From Sabellastarte sp. h YS-2021 (Eukaryota > Annelida > Polychaeta > Sabellida > Sabellidae), in NCBI GenBank assembly GCA_964017235.1, contig OZ024934.1:81868706-81932705 (forward strand): DNA of 64,000 nucleotides, written 5' to 3'. Below the pieces are notes generated by a model. The model saw only the letters and a list, made by a program, of their open reading frames with translations. It had not been told where the DNA came from and did not search any database. The position numbers and the translations under genes are program-made. This document shows positions 22,905-34,611 of the stretch, piece after piece; position 1 is the stretch's first letter, and every line of letters starts with the position of its first letter.

Positions 22905-24587
22905 TCGCATCGGAGAACCGATGCAAATTGTATCCACCAGAAGAAAACTCACCAAAGCCATTGTAACATCGCTTAACCTTGAAGGAGAAGCCCAAGGTGA
23001 AATCTGACCATATCAAAAAATTCTTAGCCCATGATTTCCTATAGGTTGGTGTGACACTGCAAACCTCTAGGAATATGAATAAGCAAGATATAAACACTAA
23101 TTTTGGCAATCCTCATTTGACCTTGAAAGAAGGGCCAAAGGTCTAATCCGATCACACCAAAAGATTCCCAGCCCATGATTTCCTAGATTTTGGTTTACCA
23201 TTCCAAAGCTCTAGGACCAATAATAAGCGAGTTATAAGCACTTTTAAGTTTGGCTATCCTCGTTTGACCTTGATGGAGGGTCCAAGGTCAAATCCGACCA
23301 CAGCAATAGATCCCCAGCACATGATTTTGTGTACTATCCTCGTTTGACCTTGAAGGAGGGGTCCAAGGTCAAATCTGACCACAGCAAAAGATTCCCAGCC
23401 CATGATTTCCTATATGTTGGTTTACCATCCTAAACCTCTAGGACCAATAATAAGCGAGTTATAAGCACTTTTAAGTTTGGCTATCCTCGTTTGACCTTGA
23501 AGGAGGGGTCCAAGGTCAAATCCGACCACACCAAAAGACTCCCAGCCCATGATTTCCTATAGGTTGGTTTACCATCCCAAACCTCTAGGACCAATAATAA
23601 GCGAATTATAAGCACTTTTAAGTTTGGCTATCCCCGTTTGACCTTGAAGGAGGGGTCCAAGGTCAAATCCGACCACACCAAAAGATTCCCGGCCCATGAT
23701 TTCCTACAGGTTGGTTTACCATCCCAAACCTCTACGACCAATAATAAGCGAGTTATAAGCACTTTTTAGTTTGGCTATGCTCGTTTGACCTTGAAGGAGG
23801 GGTCCAAGGTCAAATCCAACCACACCAAAAGATTCCCAGCCCATGATTTCCTATAGGTTGGTTTACCATCCCAAACCTCTAGGACCAATAATAAGCGAGT
23901 TATAAACACTTTTAAGTTTGGCTATGCTCATTTGACCTTGAAGGAGGGGTCCAAGGTCAAATCTGACCACACCAAAAGATTCCCAGCCCATGATTTCCTA
24001 TAGGTTGGTTTACCATCCCAAACCTCTAGGACCAATAATAAGCGAGTTATAAACACTTTTAAGTTTGGCTATGCTCATTTGACCTTGAAGGAGGGGTCCA
24101 AGGTCAAATCTGACCACACCAAAAGATTCCCAGCACATGATTTCCTATAGGTTGGTTTACCATCCCAAACCTCTAGGACCAATAATAAGGGAGATATAAG
24201 CACTTTTCATGACTGCAAAGAAATGCCTGTGGCGGCCATCTTGTTTTTCAAAATGAGGCCAAAAATATTCCCAGTCAAAATTTTGTAATGAGGAACATAT
24301 CCTGCGAATTTGAGATCTCTACCTATAATACCCTTTGCTCTAGAGGGCCACCAAAAGTCCTTGTCGAAAAACACCCGTGGCGGCCATCTTGTTTTTCAAA
24401 ATGAGGCCAAAAATATTGCCAGGCAAGATTTTATGGCTATGAATATATCCTGCAATTTTGAGAAGGCTAGCTAGAATATTTTTTTCGTTAGAGCGGTAAT
24501 GGTGAAATCTCTCTACACACTGCGGCGGCGGCGGCATAACGAAGTCAAATCCATAATATCCACCGGATGCTATCCGGTGGATACAGT
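22905..24587. mobile_element. H2 element copy 1: hairpin-ended, S147-bearing
   Basis: The left end has a hairpin GCATCGG...CCGATGC then TGTATCCACC; the right end is a near-perfect hairpin TATCCACCGGA-TGCTA-TCCGGTGGATACA (24557-24585). Before it lie two copies of a GTGGCGGCCATCTTG segment and a CGG repeat. Related ends occur at 38178-38311 and 57262-58130. No coding sequence. Confidence 0.75.
22970..24215 (+). repeat. S147 tandem array in H2 copy 1 (about 8-9 monomers)
   Basis: Same monomer as at 1.3-7.3 kb but with its own shared variants: GGGGTCC instead of GGGGCCC, and CCTATAGGTTGGTTTACC instead of CCTATATGTTGGTATACC. The latter puts a TAG stop in the frame that is open in the H1 array. 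One monomer near 23310 is shortened. Confidence 0.93.
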
Positions 24588-24799
24588 AAGCCCTCAGTAG
24601 CCACTACAAAAGTGTTCCACTGAGCTGATACTTGGGATCTATCATGTTCCTGAGACAGCAGGGCTTCTAGTGAGGACAGCCTACGAATTACTGCAGTAAA
24701 AAACCATCTCGGTGAAACAGATAGTATTGGCTTAGTAGACTACTAGGACTTAGCAGCCTACTAAGGAGATAGTAGGCCTTTGTGAAACTGGGCCCTGGA

Positions 24800-25490
24800 T
24801 CCTAACTGTGATCGGGAACTGGATCAAACTTTTATCATCTGCTCCTTGTGCTATTGTCAATATTTTGTAAAAATTTTTGAAGATAAAGTTCAAACTCCAA
24901 TTTAAAAAAAATAGAATCAGAGATGCCCGTACCCCACAGCCTCAGGAAATAGTTTTCAACACCATGAGATATAGAAGTAGTGAAACAGTACACAGTTTGG
25001 GATACTTTCACAGCAGTGTCAGTGTCCAAATAATGTTTAAGTAAAGAAAGTAACATCTAGTAAAAAGAAACTGCATGTAAAGATTAAGTATTAAAACAGT
25101 ATTAAGATTAAGTATTAAAACAGGACAATTCAGTAAACTAAAAAATATGAAGCTTTAAGACTTCTCCCATTTTAATATTCATTTGTATGGTCGAATTATG
25201 GTTTGCAAGTTTTGAATATTATCCATACTACATACAAATGTGGCAACACATGCTTTTGTGCTGAGTTTGGGCAAAACCTGTGGCTCACTTGATGCAATAC
25301 CATCTGTTACAATGAGATGTTGCAAAAGTAAACAGTTAATGAATTCTAATATGACTTTAACAGTGCTTAATCTACATCAAAAGACACCCACAGGTGCAAC
25401 AACCAAGATTTAAGTAAAAGACATAAGAGACATATAAGAGAGATAAAATAGTATTAGATATCCCTGTAGAGAGATAAAATAACATCATAT
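24800..25490. other. intergenic, short shared segment
   Basis: No gene. A segment around 24920-24985 (GAGATGCCCGTACCCC...GGAAATAGTTTTCAACACCA) resembles 61095-61160, so it is a dispersed repeat of unknown class. Confidence 0.5.
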
Positions 25491-26420
25491 ATGCAAGATC
25501 AAAGGTCAAATCCAGGTTACACCATGACGTTGCACACATATACCGCCGACCAATGTCCCTACCAAATATCAACTTCCAACCACCTTATGGTTTCCAAAAT
25601 ATTGCCCAGACAAGGAATTATAGATCAAGGTCGCTACTGCAAGGTCAAAGGTCAAATCAAGGTCACACCATGATGTTTTACATCTATACTGCCTAATCAA
25701 TGTCCCTACCAAGTATCGACTTCCTACACCTTACGGTTTCCGAGATATAGCCCGAACAAGATTTTATAGGTCAAGGTCACTACGGCAAGGTCAAAGGTCA
25801 AATCAAGGTCAGACCATGATGTTGCACACCTACACTGCCTAACCAATGTCCCTACCAAGTATCAACTTCCTACGCCTTACGGTTTCCGAGATATAGCTCG
25901 GACAAGATTTTATAGGTCAAGGTCACTACGGCAAGGTCAAAGGTCAAATCAAGGTCAGACCATGATGTTGCACACCTACACTGCCTAACCAATGTCCCTA
26001 CCAAGTATCAACTTCCTACGCCTTACGGTTTCCGAGATATAGCTCGGACAAGATTTTATAGGTCAAGGTCACTACGGCAAGGTCAAAGGTCAAATCAAGG
26101 TCAGACCATGATGTTGCACACCTACACTGCCTAACCAATGTCCCTACCAAGTATCAACTTCCTACACCTTATGGTTTCCGAGATACAGCCTGGACAAGAT
26201 TTTATAGGTCAAGGTCACTACGGCAAGGTCAAAGGTCAAATCAAGGTCACACCATGAGGTTGCACATCTACACCCTCTAACCAGTATCCCTACCAAGTAT
26301 CAACTTCCTACACCTTACGGTTTTGGCGATACAAGCCGGACAATCTTCTTCCCGCCGCCCCCCCGCCCATCTGGACACCATGGGTGAAAACAATACCCCG
26401 ACAGCCCTTAAGGGCTGTGG
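25490..26420. mobile_element. H3 element copy 1: 146-bp tandem array with ACAGCCCTTAAGGGCTGT end
   Basis: About five to six monomers with a 146-bp period (ACCATGATG-type landmarks at 25665, 25811, 25957, 26103). The array is followed by a G/C-rich segment, CCATGGGTGAAAACAATACC, and the palindrome ACAGCCCTTAAGGGCTGT (26401-26418). A reversed copy of the same end is at 42959. Each monomer has five AGGTCA half-sites. No coding sequence. Confidence 0.8.
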
Positions 26421-27698
26421 GATAAAAACTGTTTTAATTATGCCTATGGCAGCATTAAGGACAATGTACATGCAAATAAAAACTGCTTTTCCACAGTTCT
26501 AATGTCAAAAGTATGACTCGGGACCATCCTGATAATGTAGTCCTGCGCATGGTCTTTTTATTTGGTTGACTAATCATTTTGATTGTAGAGGCCAGGAGCA
26601 CTGCTATAGTGTGAGTATTGTTGTCTAGAGTTACCATATTTTTCAGTCGTAAGTCACTTACGATTTATCGCCTTCATGGTACTAAACTGCCAATCAAACT
26701 ATAATTCTGCATAATTCTGTCTATAATTCTCTCCAGTGATGGATTACGGTGCTTAAAAATCTGTAGTTTACACATTTTAAATCCTCTTTTATGCTGATAT
26801 TAACCATTTATACATAATATACTAACATGTAAAATAAAATTGTAAACCAAATCTTTTACTTGTCTTCCTACTTGGTAGACCTTAGACCTGTTACCTCTGG
26901 GTTCGAACCTGGGTTTGCTATTGGGTTCGAGCACTACCAGTGCATCAAACTGCTGTAGACATCTTTTTGGGTTTCAAATCCTCTACCATCAAACTGATGG
27001 ATTATTAGTAAAACAATTTTATTTCATGAGAACAACTGTCATATATCCACCAAAAGAACCATTGTTTTCTGGGATTAGTGCTGATTACTCTTTTACTGCT
27101 ACTTTTATGCATCGTCACAGTCAGGAACATGTAGTAAGACTTTATATTAGGTCATAGGAATTATCTGTTCACTCGGGACAAATAATATGTTTTGCTACTT
27201 TTTTCCCGCCGTTTTTCAACATGAACAGTCATAGCAGTCTCCCAAGTTAAAAATTAGGGTGGTCGTATGACAAGTCTTGGAAATGGAACTAAAGTGTTAT
27301 TCTTAAAATCTTTACATTGTCTAGTACACGAGTATGAGGTTACCATTTCCTGTACCACTGCCCCTTTTAAGTGACAAAATAAAACTGGTTAAGAAATACT
27401 GCACACATATAACTGAACATGATTGATCAAAACACCAAAAATAGTAATAATAGTAATACTAAACTAAAACATTACAGCTGGGCGTCACTCTACAGATCTT
27501 CTTTCTGTCCATGGTACTTTTGACGCTTAACATGTAAGATTGCTTTATGACAAGTAAAAGTTCCAGATATTGTACTCAGGACTGCTGTTGATTGAGTTGA
27601 GTGTTCTGACTTCAGTGTGTCAAAATAATGAAGCTGGCTTATTAGAGACATTTTTAGAAACTGGTATACATGTGTCATAAGCAGAATGCACCATTTCA
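26421..27698. other. intergenic, no recognised gene
   Basis: A tRNA-like B-box pair (GGGTTCGAACCTGGG near 26899 and GGGTTCGAGCAC near 26922) may mark a decayed SINE. The rest is unrecognised. Confidence 0.4.
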
Positions 27699-27707
27699 GA
27701 CAGGTTG

Positions 27708-27896
27708 TAGACTTGCTCCAAGTCTTTGTATTTTTCATTCCAGCAAATCTGACATACACATGGAATCATTATGAATCCACTTGATGAGTAAAAAAAGCTT
27801 CTGTCTAGAGAAATACAAAGTCAGCCCCACATTCTGGTAAAAAAGTCATTCAGTCCTCATGTAATACCTTAGACAAAAGGACTTGATGAAAGTCTA
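27708..27896. mobile_element. MULE-like MITE copy 2 (perfect 9-bp target duplication)
   Basis: Same ends as the copy at 10952, flanked by GACAGGTTG at 27699-27707 and 27897-27905. The interior is similar but with a replaced central segment. Confidence 0.8.
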
Positions 27897-27905
27897 GACA
27901 GGTTG

Positions 27906-28249
27906 TAGATTTTTGGTTAGACTTGATAAGGCTCAGATTTTGTCTCAAACTGTATAAAGGTACATTAATTGTTTTAGAAAAGAAAGCTTGAGCATTGCTT
28001 TAGCTAAACAAAAGAAATGTTTTACCATCACATAACTCTTCAGGGATCTATATCACAGAAATATGTGATCTATGCAAAATTAAACCTTACATTACAGGTG
28101 GGTTTTTCGAGGGTCAGGAGGAATGGTTATAGAGTCAGTTAGGATTAGTTTTAGTTTCATGGTTTGTCGCAGTTGGTTGGCAAAATATCAAACATGTTTG
28201 ATTTTTCAATGACCTTCCACAACTCTAGATTTTGACCATGGCTGGGCCA
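27906..28249. other. no recognisable feature
   Basis: AT-rich sequence between the MULE-like MITE and the pseudogene. Confidence 0.4.
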
Positions 28250-29080
28250 ACCTGAAAACCATCCTGTTGGCCGACACATCTCAAGCACACTCCAGGTGCA
28301 AGAAAGGACATTTGACAAACAATTTTTTAAAAGACTCAGATGAGGAGGCTATTGTGGACTTTATGACAAGACCAACAAGCACTTTAAGGGCAAGGCCAGG
28401 AAGGATTGCCGCAACTTGTCAGTGAAAGTGTGCAAGACTTGGTCCAAATCCCATACAGACCGGCATCTGCTTTGACACAACACACCAGCCATCCGACCAG
28501 CTGCAGCAGTGCTAGTGCCAGTGTGGTGTCCCAGCCTTCATCAATCAACTAGCAGGTCATGGATCAATTTGCCCAAATGAAGACTATGCTCACATCTTTC
28601 ATAGGGCTGAGGCAAGAGACCACCAGGACAGCCTTTTGCAACTATGTGAAGCATCTGAAAAATTTGGAGAAAAGAGACTTTTAAACTGTTGGAAACGAGG
28701 CTGTGAAATTTTTAAGTGTGATATACAGCAGGGCAGAGAGGACTGGTCAGCCCCAGGAACCTTACACTTTCTAGGAGCTCAAGTACCACTATCACATATG
28801 CTCCACTGAGTTATCAGCAGCCACAGCAACTAGTAGTTGCTGCCAGGGAATACATCTTGACTATTCCAGAAACACATATGCCAGCAAGCCAGGCCATCCA
28901 ACCAGTTCATCAGAGTCCATCAAGTAGTGTCCATAGACCAGCAACAGCCCAGAGGACTGCAGATTTAATGAACAACAACCCGGTACAGCTACATTTCATC
29001 ATCAGCTCAAGCAAGGCGAAAAAAGTGCACACAACATCTCAGGACTCTCTAGCATTTAAGATTATAGAGTCGTCATGAGA
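28250..29080 (+). pseudogene. MADF-like (Myb/SANT-like) transposon-associated protein, pseudogene
   Basis: Reading different frames on the + strand gives AIVDF, then YDKTNKHFKGKARKD followed by LSVKVCKTW (28355-28445), which resembles a MADF domain. Then comes MDQFAQMKTMLTSF...ETTRTAFCNY (28558-28640), a stop at about 28682, further coding-like sequence, and finally AAREYILTIPETHMP (28840-28895) to about 29078. Frameshifts and stops break it throughout. Such MADF-like proteins accompany PIF/Harbinger-type elements; that link is an inference. Not functional. Confidence 0.55.
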
Positions 29081-29369
29081 TACCTGCAGATGGATACATG
29101 GCAACCGTTGATACCAATCAGCTAGAGCATCCTCAATGGCCAGCCAAGCCCCCCAGCAGTCATCTGAACCCAAGCAGCAGCAGTAGATTTAGTTCATGTA
29201 CCTACAGCTAGTCCTTCTCAGGACCGCTGCTGTAAAATATATCCTTTGCAGGACAACTGCTAATTTGTTGGTCCTTCTCAGGACCACCAAACTCTTCCCA
29301 AACAATTACATGTATTCTAAAAAAAATCCCAAAACAAAAAATATTACACTGCCCCACAACAAAACACAA

Positions 29370-29463
29370 GGGAGGGAGGGAGGGTGGGTGGGTGGGTGAG
29401 TGAGTGAGTGACAACACAAGGGAGGGAGGGAGGGTGTGAGTGAGTGAGTGAGTGAGTGAGTGA
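29370..29463 (+). repeat. GGGA/GGGT/GAGT microsatellite
   Basis: Two related tracts of (GGGA)n(GGGT)n(GAGT)n separated by CACACAAG-type sequence; an internal duplication is evident. Confidence 0.9.
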
Positions 29464-29767
29464 AAAACTGAACTTAGAAAACCCTCAAACATTGAATTAA
29501 AGAATTTTGACCTTCGAAAAAAATGTGGAAACTTTCTAATAATTTTAATCTTAAGAAATTTTGACATTTTAAAAATTATTTTGACTTTTGAGAAATATCT
29601 CAGATCTGAAAAAGACTTTGACCTTAAACAAGTTTGACTAAGAGACCAAATCAACATTGCCACAAAAACAGCCAGTGGGTGAAGTCAGTAGTTGAACATG
29701 CTGCACTCCAGACAGATCAGAAGTATACATTTACTTTAAACTGTGATGTGTTTTGTTATATTCCCCT

Positions 29768-30050
29768 GTGGCCTAGCGGGTAACACACTTATCTAGGTAG
29801 AGGCAGATACATAGTGGCTCGGATTACCACTTAAAATGGCGGTCCTCTGTCATTGGGTCCTATCCCTATTGGCAGGCTAAAAAACCTCAAAGACGTTGAT
29901 AAATGCTCATCCTTGAGCCTCTATTATTCAGTTAGGGGAATGTGTGTTACTTGTGAGTTGGGACTGTACTTGTGCAGTTGGATGGGTTAAATAGCGCTTT
30001 GAGTCTTGTAGTATATGGAGATATTGCGCTGAGTATAAAAATAAAAATAA
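29768..30050 (+). mobile_element. SINE-B, tRNA-derived
   Basis: The head GTGGCCTAGCGGGTAACACA resembles a tRNA A-box region, followed by a B-box-like GGCTCGGATTACC. The tail region has TAGCGCTTTGAG and ATTGCGCTGAGTATAAA with AAAATAA repeats. Target duplications are not clear. H1 copy 2 begins right after it. Confidence 0.6.
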
Positions 30051-30549
30051 CTAGAGGATCGCTCGCAAAAAAAAAAAGATAATGTTTTTGCATAGCAAAA
30101 ACAAAGCGTCCCGAAAAGGATATAAAGGTGAGTGCTGAAGTATTAAGAAAATGCTTCGTTTCTAGCCTTATACTGTTGTGGCAACCAAAGTCAGCGCAGT
30201 CTGCTCTATCTAGCACGGTTTTCAAGATATAAGCATTTTTGTGTTTTGCAAAAAATAAAAAAATTAAAAATGTCCACTATATTTGGCGAGACAAAAATAT
30301 TTTGAAAATTGGCATGGCTACTCTGCAGAGATACCCAGCAGGTCCAAAATTTTGTTGAGTTCGCTCCATATAGCACGGTTTTCGAGATATAAGCATTTTT
30401 GTGTTTTGCAAAAACTTTGAAATTTCAAAATTTCCACCATTTTTGGGGAGACAAAAATTTTTGTCAAGACCACTGCCGCGGTGTGTATCTCCCACCGAGC
30501 ATTAAAGCAGAAGAAATAGCTTTTCCGAGATATTCACAATTTTTCATTT

Positions 30550-32440
30550 TCATGTGTGAAAGCTCTTCCAAAAGTAGGTGAATGAGTTATTTGAGAAAAA
30601 TTGGCTATCTGCAATACTATTAAGAGATAATTCACATTTACTCATTTTGAGTAGGTGAATAATTATCTATGGGTCTGAAACTTCACCAAGTGAAAGCTCT
30701 CCCAAAAGTAGGTGAATGAGTTATTTGAGAAAAATTGGCTATCTGCAATACTTTTAGAGATAATTCGCATTTACTCATTTTGAGTAGGTGAGTAATTAGC
30801 TATGGGTCTGAAACTTCACCATGTGAGAGCTCTCCCACAAGTAGATGAATGAGTATTTGATAAAAATTGGGTATCCGCAATACTTTTACAGATAATTAGC
30901 ATTTACTCATTTTGAGTAGGTAAATAAATAGCTATGGGTCTGAAACTTCACAGAGTGAAAGCTCTGCCAAAAGTACCCGGTAGGTGAATGAGTTATTTGA
31001 GAAAAATTGGCTATCTGCAATACTTTTAGAGATAATTCGCATTTACTCATTTTGAGTAGGTGAGTAATTAGCTATGGGTCTGAAACTTCACCAAGTGAAA
31101 GCTCTCCCAAAAGTAGGTGAATGATTAATTTGACAAAAATTGGCTATCTGCAATACTTTTAGAGATAATTCGCATTTACTCATTTTGAGTAGGTGAGTAA
31201 TTAGCTATGGGTCTGAAACTTCACAGAGTGAAAGCTCTCCCAAAAGTAGGTGAATGAGTTATTTGAGAAAAATTGGCTATCTGCAATACTTTTAGAGATA
31301 ATTCGCATTTACTCATTTTGAGTAGGTGAGTAATTAGCTATGGGTCTGAAACTTCACCATGTGAAAGCTCTCCCAAAAGTAGGTGAATGATTAATTTGAC
31401 AAAAATTGGCTATCTGCAATACTTTTAGAGATAATTCTCATTTACTCATTTTGAGTAGGTGAGTAATTAGCTATGGGTCTGAAACTTCACCATGTGAAAG
31501 CTCTCCCAAAAGTAGGTCAATGAGTTATTTGAGAAAAATTGGCTATCTGCAATACTTTTAGAGATAATTCGCATTTACTCATTTTGAGTAGGTGAGTAAT
31601 TAGCTATGGGTCTGAAACTTCACCAAGTGAAAGCTCTCCCAAAAGTAGGTGAATGATTAATTTGACAAAAATTGGCTATCTGCAATACTTTTAGAGATAA
31701 TTCGCATTTACTCATTTTGAGTAGGTGAGTAATTAGCTATGGGTCTGAAACTTCACCATGTGAAAGCTCTCCCAAAAGTAGGTGAATGATTAATTTGACA
31801 AAAATTGGCTATCTGCAATACTTTTAGAGATAATTCTCATTTACTCATTTTGAGTAGGTGAGTAATTAGCTATGGGTCTGAAACTTCACCATGTGAAAGC
31901 TCTCCCAAAAGTAGGTCAATGAGTTATTTGAGAAAAATTGGCTATCTGCAATACTTTTAGAGATAATTCGCATTTACTCATTTTGAGTAGGTGAGTAATT
32001 AGCTATGGGTCTGAAACTTCACCATGTGAAAGCTCTTCCAAAAGTAGGTGAATGAGTTATTTGAGAAAAATTGGCTATCTGCAATACTTTTAAGAGATAA
32101 TTCGCATTTACCCATTTTGAGTAGGTGAGTAATCATCTACGGGTCTGAAACTTCACCATGTGAAAGCTCTCCCAAAAGTACATGAATGAGTTATTTGATA
32201 AAAATTGGGTATCCGCAATAGTTTTTGAGATAATTAGCATTTACTCATTTTGAGTAGATGAGTAATTAGCTACGGGTCTGAAACTTCACCAAGTGAAAGC
32301 TCTTCCAAAAGTAGGTGAATGAGTTATTTGAGAAAAATTGGCCATCTGCAATATTTTTAGAGGTAATTCGCATTTACTCTTTTTGAGTAGGTGAGCAATT
32401 AGCTGTGGGTCTGAAACTTCACCAAGTGAAAGCTCTTTGG
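30550..32440 (+). repeat. 133-bp tandem array with higher-order structure (about 14 monomers)
   Basis: The monomer contains GTGAAAGCTCTCCCAAAAGT, TTGGCTATCTGCAATACTTT and TTTACTCATTTTGAGTAGGT; landmarks at 31097, 31230, 31363, 31496, 31629, 31762 and 31895 are exactly 133 apart. Variant monomers alternate, and a three-monomer (399-bp) unit at 31363 is repeated at 31762. Confidence 0.93.
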
Positions 32441-32444
32441 GATA

Positions 32445-34205
32445 GCTGCTCTGCAGAGATACCCTGAAGATAAAAAATTTCGTCAAAATCGCTCTATGTA
32501 GCACGGTTTTGGAAATATTAGAATTTTTGTGTTTTGCAATTTTTGCGCAAAAATTCGAAAATTCAAAATGGCCGCCATTTTTGGCAAGAGAAAATTTTTT
32601 TGAAAATTGGCATGGCTACTCTGCAGAGATACCCCGTGGGTCAAAAATTTCGTCGAAATCGCTCTATCTAGCACGGTTTTCGAGATATAAGCATTTTTGT
32701 GTTTTGCAATTTTGCGAAAAATTCGAAAATTCAAAATGGCCGCCATTTTTGCGAGAAATTTTTTGTTTGAAAATTGGCATGGCTACTCTGCAGAGATACC
32801 CTGTGGCTCAAAAATTTTCGTCGAAATCGCTCTATCTAGCAGGGTTTTCGAGATATAAGCATTTTTATGTTTTGCAATTTTTGCGAAAAATTCGAAAATT
32901 CAAAATGGCCGCCATTTTTGGCGAGACAAAATTTTTTTGAAAATTTGCATGGCTACTCTGCAGATATACCCTGTGGCTCAAAAATTTCGTCGAAATCGCT
33001 CTATCTTGCAGGGTTTTTGAGATATAAGCATTTTTATGTTTTGCAATTTTTGTGAAAATTCGAAAATTTAAAATGGCCGCTATTTTTGGCGAGACAAAAA
33101 TTTTTTCAAAATTGGGATAACTACTCTGCAGAGATACCCTGCGGGTCAAAAATTTCGTCGAAATCTCTCTATCTAGCAGGGTTTTCGAGATATAAGCATT
33201 TTTATGTTTTGCAATTTTTGCGAAAAAAATTTGAAAATTCAAAATGGCCGCCATTTTTGGCGAGACAAATTTTTTTTGAAAATTGGCATGGCTACTCTGC
33301 AGATATACCCTGTGGCTCAAAAATTTCGTCGAAATCGCTCTATCTTGCAGGGTTTTCGAAATATAAGCATCAAACGAAAAATTCGAAAATTCAAAATGGC
33401 CGCCATTTTTGGCGAGATAAAATTTTTTTGAAAATTGGCATGGCTACTCTGCAGATATACCCTGTGGCTCAAAAATTTCGTCGAAATCGCTCTATCTTGC
33501 AGGGTTTTCGAGATATAAGCATTTTTATGTTTTGCAATTTTTGCGAAAAAAATTCGAAAATTCAAAATGGCCGCCATTTTTGGCGAGACAAATTTTTTTT
33601 GAAAATTGGCATGGCTACTCTGCAGATATACCCTGTGGCTCAAAAAAAAAATTTCGTCGAAATCGCTCTATCTTGCAGGGTTTTCGAAATATAAGCATTT
33701 TATGTTTTGCAATTTTTGCGAAAAATTCGAAAATTCAAAATGGCCGCCATTTTTGGCGAGATAAAATTTTTTTTCAAAATTGGGATAACTACTCTGCAGA
33801 GATACCCTGTGGGTCAAAAATTTCGTCGAAATCGCTCTATCTAGCACGGTTTTCGAGATATAAGCATTTTTGTGTTTTGCAATTTTGCGAAAATTTCGAA
33901 AATTCAAAATGGCCACCATTTTTGGCCAGACAAAAATTTTTTGAAAATTGGGAAAAGTACTCCGCAGAGATATCCTGCGGGTCAAAAATTTTGTCGAAAT
34001 TGCTCTATCTAGCACGGTTTTTGAGATATAAGCATTTTTGTGTTTTGCAATTTTTGCGAAAATTTCGAAAATTCAAAATGGCCGCCATTTTGGGCGAGAC
34101 AAAAATTTTTTGAAAATTGGGAAAACTACTCCGCAGAGATACCCTACGGGTAAAAAATTTCGTCGAAATCGCTCTATCTAGCACGGTTTTCGAGATATAA
34201 GCATT
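32445..34205 (+). repeat. about 169-bp tandem array (about 10 monomers) with ATGGCCGCCAT core
   Basis: Monomers carry ATGGCTACTCTGCAGAGATA, TCGTCGAAATCGCTCTATCT, TTTCGAGATATAAGC and CAAAATGGCCGCCATTTTTG. Landmarks recur near 32563, 32731, 32900, 33070, 33241, 33393 (shortened), 33566, 33738, 33907 and 34075. The period is not a multiple of three, and frames on both strands are spurious. Confidence 0.93.
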
Positions 34206-34611
34206 TTTGTGTTTTCTTTATTTGGAAAATTCGTAATGATTAATTAATCATTAATTACTCGGCCATTTCTTGACCAATCAATGCCAAAATCTAATGATTT
34301 CCAGATTTTAATAGAATGAATGTATTTGCCAAGTTTCAGGTGAATTGATAAAATTCCTTTCAAGTTATCATCCGGACAAGCTTCCCTATCGAAAAAAGAC
34401 ATTTTTGGTCATGTGACCTCTCTGATTGGTTGAAATGTCACTGCAGCATATTCAAAAAAATTCCCTAAGGCTACTGCCTAAACCTGCCAAATTTGAAAAG
34501 AATCCGCCTAACGGTTACAGAGTTATAAGGAAAACAAAATGCGGAGCCGGCGGAGCCGCCGGAGCCTGAAGCTCTCCCATACACAAACAAGCGTCCCTTG
34601 CGGGACGCTTA

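Larger units (their letters stand above)
22829..24798. mobile_element. TIR element (GGGCCCAGTTTCACAAAGG ends) containing H2 copy 1
   Basis: Left CCTGGGCCCAGTTTCACAAA with GGCCTACTA, right complement of the same. The ends belong to the same family as 17175-19944. A satellite-bearing H2 element sits inside, so the arms alone are short. Confidence 0.7.
30055..34611. mobile_element. H1 element copy 2 with two different tandem arrays
   Basis: The left end CTAGAGGATCGCTCGC, hairpin TGTTTTTGCATAGCAAAAAC and AAAGCGTCCC matches copy 3 at 40584. The right end is the perfect hairpin AAGCGTCCC-TTGC-GGGACGCTT (34589-34610). The interior holds a 133-bp array and a 169-bp array, not S147. 34210-34560 is a non-repeated segment also found in copy 3 (40950-41210). 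No genes; open frames in the arrays are artefacts. Confidence 0.8.

Noticed and set aside
29208-29663. 151-codon minus-strand frame rich in LTHSLTHTLPPS
   Set aside because: Arises from the GAGT/GGGA microsatellite.
33086-34113. Long frames on both strands in the 32.4-34.2 kb array
   Set aside because: Products of a ~169-bp tandem repeat; frames shift between monomers and both strands are open equally.
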